Source: Podarcis raffonei
Lineage: Eukaryota; Chordata; Lepidosauria; Squamata; Lacertidae
Length of the DNA stretch: 64,000 nucleotides
Reading direction: 5' to 3'
NCBI RefSeq assembly: GCF_027172205.1
Contig: NC_070603.1
Coordinates: forward strand, 97,687,803-97,751,802
Part shown: positions 14,789 through 26,737 of the stretch, one piece after another
Position numbering within the stretch: position 1 is the stretch's first letter
Layout: each line of letters starts with the position of its first letter
Made by a program: the position numbers and the translations under genes
Notes under the pieces: model-generated
Databases searched by the model: none
What the model saw: only the letters and a program-made list of their open reading frames with translations
What the model was told of the DNA's origin: nothing

Positions 14789-15776
14789 TCCCTCTCCCTC
14801 TCTCCCTCCCCCCTCTCTCCAGTTCTTGGCTGCCAAATACTGTGCTTAGTGCTGTGCTGACCCATAACTGCAAATGCTACTATTCCCACTTAATAAGCAT
14901 CGAAAGCATGCCAAGTTATGTACCATCCTCTTATGCCATGCCTTTGTGCTTTCATAGGATCCCTTCCACTTCAACCAAAGCTTTGTCTTGACAAATCTTA
15001 GTGCCAAGGTGTTGAGAGCCTTAGCAGAAGTGGTGAGATCTCCATACCAGCCTATGCGCCCAACACTATATGCTTCTTCTATTTGATCAATTAATATCTT
15101 GCCCTTCCTCCTAAAGAAGCCCAGGGTAGCAAAAAAATAATAATTCTAAACATCTAAAAATAATTCCTTGTATTAACTTTTTAAAAAGCTATAAGCACCA
15201 AAAGACAAGCAGCAAGACAACTGTGTGTTAATGATCCTAGAAAGAGATCTTGAACAAGCTGGCCAGAGCAGTCGCCTAAAATGGACAGGCCTATACAAAA
15301 GCTTCCAGGTGCTTCTTATTTCTTTGGGCTGAGCAACAAGAAGGCTCCTGCTCTTGGTTCCAGTCCTAGTGTAGCCATGGCAGGCAGTTCTCTTGAAGGA
15401 GTCTTCTATTTGAAGTGTTGCCTAGCCCAAGTCCACTTTAAAGGTAAAGAACTCTAAGAGGCCTTTTGCAGTTGCCCCAAAACAGTTAGCACACCTCAGC
15501 AGGCTGAAGAGTCCACCTGCGTCACCTGTTCACAGACCTTCCCACTATGGCGAGGAAATCACAGGAGCTATTTCAAAATTTGCACATCTATGCAAATAAA
15601 TTAGCATAGACACAACATTTATGCAAACTGTACCAATTTTTTTTTTGCGAAGGGTAAGTATCTGCCCTATCCAGAGCTGCCTCAGTTTTGCTTTAACGTC
15701 CCAGGCCTCATTTGCCTCTATGTGATGAATTATTTTTCAGTCTTTTGGCTTTGTCATCTTAAACAACCCTCCCCTC

Positions 15777-15808
<32 letters not shown>

Positions 15809-16459
15809 TGCAAGGAACAAATCTGGCAAGCAGGCAGAACACATAAGGCACCTCCATATGGCACATTTGAGAAGATGGCTCTACACACACTCTCTCTCCC
15901 TTCTCTCTCTGAGAGCAACTCCATCCCTCATTCAGTATCGTAATCTTCTTGGCCCATCTAACCAGAGTGCTTTCTGCAGCTCGTCTTCAGTCTGAAGAAG
16001 CCCTTTTCTCCCTTGAATGGGCGCACCTTCAGGCACCAGGAAACCTCTCTGCACTAGAGAGGATGTGCTTGCTCCAATGCATACAGATTAGTAAACCCTG
16101 TGTTTGCAGGAGCTTCAGTGCTTTAATGATCATGAATGAAAGCTAACCACAGATATGGGATAAACCAGGAAGGGGCAATAGGGGGGCAGGGAATGTTGTC
16201 TCTAATGCTACATCAATCCAATCCAATGCACTAACAAGGAGATCGTATGAACATTCTGCTGAATTTCTACATGAAGAGGGTTGCCACCTTAAAGGATGTG
16301 GCGGCAGCCTCTCCCCGCTGCCCAACCACATGATAGGTGCTTCAGATCGCAGTAAGGTCCACTACCACAAGACCTTCAAAAGCTCAGATGTAATCGATGT
16401 CCAAGGTGGAACCAATCACAATGAGAGCTCAAAAGTGGGCAAGAATATTTTCAGTTGAT

Positions 16460-16542
<83 letters not shown>

Positions 16543-16851
16543 AATATATTCCTGAATGCAATATGTTTGGTGGACAATGACCACCATGGGTAAGACATGT
16601 GGTTAAATAGACAATATAGTGGTACCTCGGGTTAAGTACTTAATTCATTCTGGAGGTCCGTTCTTAACCTGAAACTGTTCTTAACCTGAAGCGCCACTTT
16701 AGCTAATGGGGCCTCCTGCTGCCGCTGTGCCGCCGGAGCCCAATTTCTGTTCTTAACCTGAAGCACTATTTCTGGGTTAGCGGAGTGGGCAACCTGAAGC
16801 GTATGTAACCCGAGGTACCACTGTATATGTATTCCTCTTTGGGCATTTCCT

Positions 16852-16898
<47 letters not shown>

Positions 16899-18310
16899 CC
16901 CCCCCCCCCATCTTTGGGAGCCTCTGTTCCCTCATTCTGGATATTCAGGGCTGAGAGAAAAGCAGCAGTGCTAAATGTGCTACAAAGAGTTTTGACTCTT
17001 TCCAACTTAACCCCACTTTGGAGGTATTGAAAATGTGCTGCCTTCTGGCCGCGTTTGACAATCTAGATCACTTAGCCTTTCGCAAGGGCTGTTTACAGCA
17101 CGCCATCGGAAAATCAACCGCAGCGCTCTCCTTTAAAAGTTCCATTTTCATGTCTTCGCTCCCATCCAGGGCCCTTCTTTAATCTTCACACTGCATGTAC
17201 TCTGCTTGCCTCTAGATATTTTTATTCGCAGTCAGTTACACTGAATGAGCACTAGAGAGCAACAGCAATTCAATTAATTTCACACTCTTTGCAGGGAGCC
17301 AAAAGGATTTTTAAAACCTTGCACCATTGCAGGTGATCTGTAACGTTCTCCCCCCCCACCACCACTCAGTGTATCTGCCAAAATCATTGTATTGAGGTGT
17401 ACATATTTATTTCCTGTCAAGCACACAGCGACAAAAGAGTCCGAGAAGCTTGCAACCATTTAACTGAGAACCAAAGGGAAGACAGCAGAAATAACTCAAA
17501 AGAAAGCTGCAGGGAGGAAGAGCAGGAAGAGCATATGAGGATCTCAGTTGGCCCTAACTAAAGCACAGCTGGGTAGTGAGATGTTGGGCCTTTTAAAAGC
17601 TGTATCGTTGACTGGGAGGCCTGATCTCTAGCAAGCCCACCAGAACAACTTTATATCCTCCTCTGTGTCCAGGGCAGCTGTTTACCAGCTCCATCTGGTA
17701 CATAGGCTGAGACCCTATCTGCCTGCAGACTGCCTCGCCAGAGTGGTGCATGCTCTGGTTATCTCCCGCTTGGACTACTGCAATGCGCTCTACGTGGGGC
17801 TGCCTTTGAAGGTGACCCGGAAACTACAACTAATCCAGAACGCGGCAGCTAGACTGGTGACTGGGAGCGGCTGCCGAGACCATATAACACCGGTCTTGAA
17901 AGACCTACATTGGCTCCCAGTACGTTTCCGAGCACAATTCAAAGTGTTGGTGCTGACCTTTAAAGCCCTAAACGGCCTCGGTCCAATATATCTGAAGGAG
18001 CGTCTCCACCCCCATCGTTCTGCCCGGACACTGAGGTCCAGCGCCAAGGGCCTTCTGGCGGTTCCCTCACTGCGAGAAGCCAAGTTACAGGGAACCAGGC
18101 AGAGGGCCTTCTCGGTAGTGGCGCCCGCCCTGTGGAACGCCCTCCCACCAGATGTCAAAGAGAACAACAACTACCAGACTTTTAGAAGACATCTGAAGGC
18201 AGCCCTGTTTAGGGAAGCTTTTAATGTTTGATGTATTACAGTATTTTAATATTTTTTTTGGAAGCCGCCCAGAGTGGCTGGGAAAGCCCAGCCAGATGGG
18301 CGGGGTATAA

Positions 18311-18357
<47 letters not shown>

Positions 18358-21300
18358 CCTCCTGAACATGCTTCCCCAACTCCAATATTTCTATATACAG
18401 TAGTACTCAAGAGTTCAAGAGTTTAAGGCCAGCAGCATGGGGAAATCTGAGGATTGGGGGGAAAGCAAATAGCGCCCTTTTCCTTTCGACTCTCAAACCT
18501 CCCTCCCTGTGTAGCACAGATAGGCGACCTTTACAACCACAAAATGTGCATCTTTCTGATCCTAATTCCACTCCAGGTTAGTATGAAGGTCAAGGTCTAG
18601 AAGGCCGATTTCCTCTTTCCTTCCCTGCATTTTATGTAAATCACCTGGAGGCTCATGAGCAAGATGATTAATACATACATTTCCCCCCTCCCCCACCCAG
18701 ATAAGACCCTCAGTATTTTGCAGCAGTATTCTGCACCAGGCAACTTGTTAATTGCAAGGGTGGGGTAATCTTAGGAGCCTAGTCTAATTTGTATGACCTT
18801 CGTTCATGGAGTCAATCTTCGGTGGGTCTAATGAAGCAGCAAGGGAATTTAGAATACAGGTGTATGTGAAGTTTTGCAATAATTAACAGTGTTTGTCACT
18901 TAGATTCAACAAACAGTTCTTAAAGCAAAACCGTACCTCCAAGGAGTCCATTATTGGTCCTATTTGTGCCCTCATTTTGTTGCCATGAGCTGAGAAATCA
19001 AAGGCCTCCTGGCTGGATTCTCCAAAATGGGGCTGTGTGGCACATATGGTTATGCTGCTATCTTCTGGCACCAGTTCAGCCATAGCCAAAATGGATGGGA
19101 CTTTTAGCCTTCCTATTATCAAAACCGTTTTGGCTCCCGTCATACGCACCAGCATCCTGTGAAGTTGCCCTGGGCAGAAAGGAAAACAGGATGCAAATAC
19201 ATTACATTTCTACCATTTTGATTTCACATACACAAGTACCACTGGCAATGTCCAATGCATGAAACTTTTATATTTATACAAACTGACTAGAAGCTGCCTT
19301 GGGGGGGGGGGGAGCTGTGATTCTTAGACTGGGAATTTCCATGAAAACAAAACACTCTTCTAGCCCTTGCAGTGGAGGTCTTGAGGAATATTGTGGGATG
19401 TGTGCTTAGTATCTGAAAAAGGCTTTAAAATGGTTCAGGTCTGTGTAGGGCTTTCACAGATATTGCTTTGCGGCAAGCAACTTGTGACCTCTGTTGCAAA
19501 TTTCTAAAATCAGATTGTTTTGTTCCGTTACATTTTGTCGTTGTGCTTCTATGGCTTATGGAAACCCCAACATAAATTATAAATTATGTTTCCCAGGGAG
19601 TTTTTTGTAGGGGAGAAGCCATGTCTGTTAAACAAGGTATTCCTGTCGATCTACAGTGCAGCTGGGGCCAGAGTTTCACTCAAGACGTACTCAAATGGCA
19701 AGCAAAGGCGCAGAATGAAGATACAAGAACATTTCAGAATTGGGACTATAACCACAAAGTGACAGCATCAACATGGAGCTTCAGGAAGTAACAGGCAATC
19801 ATTTAAAATGTTAAAAGCCTTTTTGATAAATGCCAGCTAGCATTGTTCTAAAGCAGGGCTTGAACCGCTGAATATTTGAATATTTGCCCCTGTGAAAAAA
19901 GGCTTCAAGATGTTTCACATATCATGTTCCTGGGACATGTTAAGTCGATGGGGGGTTTGAGAATCACGAGATTACCTTGCATTTGCTCTTAAAGTCATTA
20001 TCCCCAGACAGCAACATCATTTAAGAGATTTATCATCGCTGCTGCCCTTTGAACAATGTATTCCTGCTATACGTTTCCAGGGCACTTTGTTTCGATGATG
20101 TATTACTCAAAAGATGGAAACATCTGGGATGCACGAACCTGGCGATTTAGTGTAATAACTTCAGAGAGGAGCAAAGGCACTGAGTGTTGAAATAATCTGA
20201 AATGGACCAGTATTCATCCCTGACAAATCATCCTCTATAAAAACACCCAGATTTTTGCAGGAATAAAAATTTGACTCCTCCTTCATTAATTTAATATCCT
20301 TACTGCCAGCAAAATAAGTAAAGATGGCTTGAGGGGGAAAGGCTGTTCACTCATATCAAATGCTTGGACTGTGCATTCTTCAGGAACGGAATAGGTTGCT
20401 ACTGGTGTGATGGCAACAATGGGTTGGATCCAATGTTAATCCTACTCAGAGTAGACACATTAAAATTAATGGACACGAGTAACTTCGGCCCATTAAAACT
20501 TTGCTGTATACAACCCTAAATCTCCACATCTTTATCTCCCATTTGCATGATTTTGAATTTATAACTGGAAGCTTGTTAAAACTTGTCTTCAGCCTGCGGG
20601 TGTGCATACCTATTACATTTTATCTCTTTGTGGGGTACAAAAAAATTAGAGTACCTATGGACCGTAATAAGATTGCAAGCCCTCCTCTGAGACTGCATAC
20701 TTATAATTTTCAGCGTGTTGATGCAAATCATGGAAATATCTGTGGAAAAGTACCGGTACCTCTTTTCTAAAATTGAAGTATGACTGCTACTACGTAGAAT
20801 GTGCAACCATTACAGGTTGTAGGATCAGTGGCGTAGCTACCTGCTCAGGCACCAGGAGCGGTGTACAGCCAGGGGCGTGGCTGGCGTGCTTCCCAGGGGG
20901 TGTGGTGTGCCCCCTGCGGGGGCGTGGCACGTGTCAAGCAAGCAGTGTGCATCCCGGGGCGTGAGCGGTGAGCGTCCCGGGGGTGCATGGCAGGCACCGA
21001 GCATCACGGGGGCGGGGGCGGGGGCGGCCATGATGTCACCCCCCCCCCGGGATAGCACCCAGGGCGGACTGCTCCACCCACCCCACCTTCGTCTCCCGGT
21101 GTGTAGGATTGCCTCCTTTTGTGGCAAGGAGAGGAAGGGAGGAGAAAGAGAACTGTGGACTCAATTGTACAAAAACTGTGGTTTCTGCTGTGTATGCATA
21201 GCTGTCAAGGTTTTCCTTTTTTTAAGGGAAATTCCCTTATTCCAAATAGGATTCCTCGCAAGAAAAGGGAAAAGTTGACAGCTATGGTGTATGGTCCATA

Positions 21301-24300
21301 CAACTGACCGCCTTCAAAACTGCTGTTTAGATGTTGCCATAAGCAGTACCCAGAATGCTCAGTTGGCAAGGCTGCTTTTCAGCAGCTTAAGTTAGTTCGC
21401 CATTTTTAGCCTTTTTGGGGATAGAAACAAGTTAGTACAAGTAAGTCATGCTTTGGTGACATCCTCTAGACAATGGTAACACACTTTAGGCAGAGTGTGG
21501 CTTTTTGGGGACTGCAACTGTTCCAGAATGCAGCCGCCAGGTGGCTAACTGTGCAAACCAAATGCTTCTTTTACATACACTGGCTCCTAGTTGGTTTCTG
21601 GACCCAATTCAAAGTACAGTAGTACCAGGATGAGAACGGAAATCGCGCACCAGTGGTGCGCTGGCAGTGGAAGGCCCAATTAGTGAAAGCACGCCTCAGG
21701 TTAAGAATGGTTTCGGGTTAAGAACGGACCTCTGGAACGAATTAAGTTCCGAGGTACCACTGTACTGGTTTTCACAAAAAGTTTCAGGCTAAAACTCCCA
21801 TCACCCCAGGCAGCATGGGGGGATCGGAATTATAGTCCCAAACATCTGGAGGGCACCAGGTTGGAGAAGGTTGTCATAAATGGTCTAGGTCTGGGATACA
21901 CTAAGGACCATTTTCTTCCAAGTGGACCTTCCCACACATTGAGATCTTCCTTAAATTTCCTGCTCCATTCATCCCATTTTTATGAAGAGGATAGGGCTTT
22001 CTCTATGGTGCTTTATTGATTCTGTTGCATGTGCTTGATGTTGGTGCTGTGTTTATTTGTTTTAGTTTTTATTGTGTATTATAATGTGAAATGTTTTTTC
22101 AGTATTAGCCAGCTAACTTATAGAATCCATAAAATGGAAAGGCAGGATATCAGTATTTTAACAAATGAATGAATCAGGCAGGCAGGCAGGCAACATTCAC
22201 AACGTTCACTAGATGTCTGCAACATTCCACAAGAAATAGTTGTTGCAGCCTATACACTACATGATATTGTAATAAATACAAACTAAAAAATAATAATACA
22301 AACTACACTGGCATAAAGCTAGTCTACTCTTGGGTATAAATAAATAGTACAAAATTATAAAACATGTGATCACATATCTATGCTTGCAGGTATGCATCTC
22401 ATGGTTCCTTGGTTCTACCCAGAATTTGGAAATCCATATATGCTTTGTGAGTAAGCATATAGGATTAGATGAAGCCTTTGTTCAGGTTTGCCAAATTTTA
22501 CCTGCATGCAAAGCCTAAACTCCATTATCAATGTGCAAAACATAGTTATTTCATAATGCAAAAGACTCACCTTCTGCATAGCTTGAGAGCTGCTCTTCAT
22601 TAGTCTTGACCTTCATTTCACTGAATTGGACATTCAAAAGGCAATCCTTGGATGATGTTGTCCTAATAATTGGAAAGGAAGAAAAGGACCATCTCATTGG
22701 AAACAGATTTTTTATTTTTATTTTTGGTATCCCTTTCTAATAAATCCTTAGGCTATGACCCTAGTGTTTAAAAAAACATCAATTTGCTACCTCAATATGT
22801 GTTGATGAACACAAGCTTAGCTTGCTTTAGATAAATTTGTGAAGGACAGATCTCTTCATGGATACTTCTGGTTATCAGGTGCCAGAAGCAACTAATAGAA
22901 CAGGTGTGGGGAACCTTTGAGTCACCAGATGTTGCTGAACATCCATCATCCCTGGCCACTGGCTATGCTTGCAAGGGCTGGTGGGAGTTGTAGTTCAGCA
23001 ACATCTGGAGACCCAAAGACTTCCCACTCCTGTAATAGAAGATGGCCATGATCTTCAAGTCCTACTTATAATCTTCTCAGAGCCACCTAGTTTGTTGTTG
23101 TTAAGCAATAATACGTTGTTGCATGGAACTCTGGCCTGATCCAGCAAGGCACTGCTTATATGACTATGGCCACCCATGTATAAGAATAGTCATTGTCCAG
23201 GCACAACAGACATCAGAATGATGAACCCCCAAAGAAACTGTAAGCTCTAGATCAGTGGTTTGTACATATCGGTGGGATCACCTTGCTGAAGGAGAGCATT
23301 GAGGAACCATCTTGTGTAGTTGGCTGTTTTTGGCCACCTAATTGGCAATGCTTGACAATTTTACATGCATTTATTCCACACTGAGCTAGTGTGGTGTCAT
23401 GGTTAGAGTGCCGGCCTGCATCTCTGACTAACCTACCTCATAGGGTTGTTGTGGGGAATAAATGAGGAGGGGAAGAACCATGTACATCACCTTGAGCTCC
23501 TCAGAGAAAAAAGGCTGGGCATAAATTCATTCATTCATTCAATCAATCAATCAATCAATCAATGTAGATAATTAGTATCACTCTATGCAGCTGTTTTTTA
23601 AGGGGGTCGCAACATCAGCTCCAATGTTCGAATAGCCAAGCATTCCTCCTCCTTTCAAGGAAATGAGATCTGCCTCAGTGGAAGAAAGCAGAACCCCAGA
23701 AGGCTTAGGTATGAATACCTCCAGGCCAGCATTTGAAATAGACATCATCTGTTCCTGCTCTGCTCCCCACACAGTCTTCCATAATATAAGAAAAAATTCA
23801 TAACCCATAACAGATATGCTCAGCTACTCCAAGACTGGAAGAGTAAGACATTTCGGGTAACCTCTTTGCTGCCCCTCGCCAGTGCTTGAACAACTTTAAT
23901 AAGATAATGTATAGCTATTATCACCAGCAAGCGTTAGTCAGACAACTACCGACTATTATTTCAGCAACAGAACCAACACTCAGTTTTCCCCTAACCTACA
24001 GACTGGAACAGTTTACACATTGGTAGCTCCTAAGAAATGAACAAACTTTTTTCTCTTCCCCCCATAGTAGAATATATGCTGATAAATGGGAACTATTTAG
24101 CAACCCAGGTATTATTGTTATAGCTGAGAAAGGAATAATGACAGCCCCAGTCAGGCTGCTGAATTAATGATACCTAAAATTAGCTTAATTAATTAGTTTA
24201 GTTACTAAAGCAATTTAGTTAGCAGATTAATTAATGCTCGCAGGGTTAGTTATTTGAAGACCCAAGCTCTGGTGCATCTAAAAGCACAATCTTAAAAGTG

Positions 24301-26692
24301 TCTAAGTGTTTAATGGAGTTTTATTCCCAAGATAAGGCTGAAATCCTAACCCCATGTATCTGGGAGTAAGCCCAATTCAATAGCATACTTGTTTACGATT
24401 GCAACCTGTGTAATATTGTAACCTAAAATAATTGAATAACTGGTGTGGGTCCACATCTATTTCGTATTTGTTTTGCATACATTTTCACAGACTGAAATAA
24501 GAGCCATGCTTCACCCATTAAACTTTCTGATCTCCATATTTTCCTGATCTCCATTGCTTGACTTGAGAGGCACATGAGCAACAATTTTACTTGCATGTCT
24601 CATTATTTGCATTGTTATAAGACAGGAGTTGGTTTAAGTTTGTCATTGTGAGCTCCCCTAAATAATTTTTGCTTACATTGAGGAATATAACTCCCCTCTC
24701 AATGCTGCAATTTGGCATGGGAGGGAAGCTGTAATATCCCAAAATTGTTTCTTTTGTTCCTTCACACACAAACAGACATGTACACAAACACACCAGCCTT
24801 TTACTAGGGGTAGATTAGAAGTGTCACTCTCACGAAACTCTGATTCTTCTCTCGTTGCAAAACAATCCCAACAGAGACTATCAAGAAAACATTTTCTAAT
24901 GATTAGATTCCATGAAGAGAAATCACCTAACCATCATGGGCCATTAAGAAATATTAATGGGGTGGGGTTTTTTCCAGATTTCCATCAAAACATTTGTGAT
25001 AATCCCACTCGTATCTGAAGAAGTGTGCATGCACACGAAAGCTCATACCAAGAACTAACTTAGTTGGTCTTTAAGGTGCTACTGGAAGGAAAAAATTTCT
25101 TTTGTTTTGCCCACTCATGGCAGTAAGAGAGCAAACATATAACAATAGATTGAACTATACATTCACAATGTAGAGAAGGTAGCACAAGATAATTAGATGC
25201 GCCTTCTGTCACAGCCAGATGATAAATGTGTTACCTGTTAGAACTTGCCTCTCTTGTCAGGTAAAGGTCCAATCCTCCTGCTGCATCAAGAGCTTTCTGC
25301 AGGTAACATCCTAGCTCTTCAGGAATTCCAGGGTGACCATGTGCTATCTCTTTCGCTTTCTTGAGGTTCTCAACTATAGACCCAATAGATAATTCTAAAA
25401 CAAAAGACCGAAGGTAAGAGGTTTTAAAATGAAAATCTGTGAGACATCTCCATTGCTCAGGCACCTACGGGTGATGAAGACGAAAAACTTGGTGTGATTT
25501 TTGAAGGAAAAAATAGATTTGTAGAAATCAGTTGGCAAAATAATATGGGTTTACCTATTGCGGATTGACATTTTCTAAGTTTCGGTTAAAAAAAAGGAAA
25601 GAAGAACAGGGGCAAAAGTGTTTCCTTTAAAGTCAGTGATTTACATAATTTACCTACAAAAGCACAGCTAATTGCTAACTGTGCTTTGCTGCCCGTGAAT
25701 TATGGCCTTGGCATCTGTAGTTTTATAACCCAACTCCACCCTTAAGGGTTATAACACCAAATGCAAGTCTCTAACATGGTGTGGGAATGATGACTGTCGA
25801 GCATCATGCTTGACTGCATAATAAGATCAGAAGTGAACATGGCATTTATATATTCAATATGGCATTCATAATGGATATTACACATGCAGAATAGGGCACC
25901 ACATCCTGACACTAGACAACAACGATGCATTTCTTTATGCAAGCCCATAAACATGAGCCACTGAGGCATCCCCAGACAACGTGTTCAAATGGGACCTTAT
26001 CTAGACAAGAATTTACGCAAACATTTGTTAATATATCTATTAACAAGCCCTGAAAGGTCCATTATCAGGTGCATTCAGTTGTTTTGAGAGGGGAGATCAT
26101 GTCTAGCTTGTTTCAGAAGACAGCTCCTTTGCAATAACTAGGAGCATCTTGGAAGTAGGAAGCTATTATTCAAACAAGAGTGACACAATCATGCAATAAA
26201 TGTTAGCAATTCAGATTTCTGACAGTACATGGAATATAAAGCATGAATGTATAATATTCATACCCCCAGAGCAATGAAAACTAGAGGACATTCTAAGAGA
26301 AAACAATGTTTTATTACAAATCTTTTAGGCAGCAATGTTTTATCAGCAATCTTTGTCACAAAGTCATATTTCCCCAACATGAAATATTTCTTGCAAAAAA
26401 ACCCAAGCTGCATTTATTTTTAGTATTAAAGGTAAAGAACCCCTGATAGTTAAGTCCAGTCGTGAATAACTCTGGGGATGCGGCGCTTATCTCACTTTAC
26501 TGGCCAAGGGAGCCAACATTTGTCCGCAGACAATTTTTCCGGGTCATGTGGCCAGCATGACTAAGCCGCTTCCGGCAAAACCAGAGCAGTGCATGGAAAT
26601 GCCATTTACCTTCCCACCGGAGTGGTACCTATTTACTGTTGTTAGCCACTCTGAGCCCGGCTTCGGCTGGGGAGGGTGGGATATAAATAAGA

Positions 26693-26737
<45 letters not shown>

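Larger units (their letters stand above)
10921..18936 (-). other. MT-Ox intron 6
   Basis: An 8.0 kb intron with several dinucleotide and trinucleotide runs, a tRNA-derived SINE (13573-13830), a mariner-like MITE and a 5'-truncated LINE. Between 11.0 and 12.6 kb I see no recognisable feature. Confidence 0.8.
19170..22570 (-). other. MT-Ox intron 5
   Basis: A 3.4 kb intron. It has a GC-rich unclassified repeat around 20820-21080 (begins CAGTGGCGTAGCTA), a hAT-like MITE and a truncated mariner-like MITE. The remainder is AT-rich and unremarkable. Confidence 0.75.
22663..25234 (-). other. MT-Ox intron 4
   Basis: Contains a hAT MITE with a perfect 8-bp target duplication, a tRNA-derived SINE with a CATT-repeat end (23388-23560), and at 25010-25100 an unclassified dispersed repeat that includes ACGAAAGCTCATACC and GGTCTTTAAGGTGCTACTGG. 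Confidence 0.75.

Noticed and set aside
17790-18170. A minus-strand open frame over the LINE
   Set aside because: Antisense shadow of the reverse-transcriptase frame.
20820-21080. GC-rich block considered as a CpG-island promoter
   Set aside because: It lies within an MT-Ox intron and begins with a dispersed-repeat sequence (CAGTGGCGTAGCTA); G runs rather than CpG dominate.
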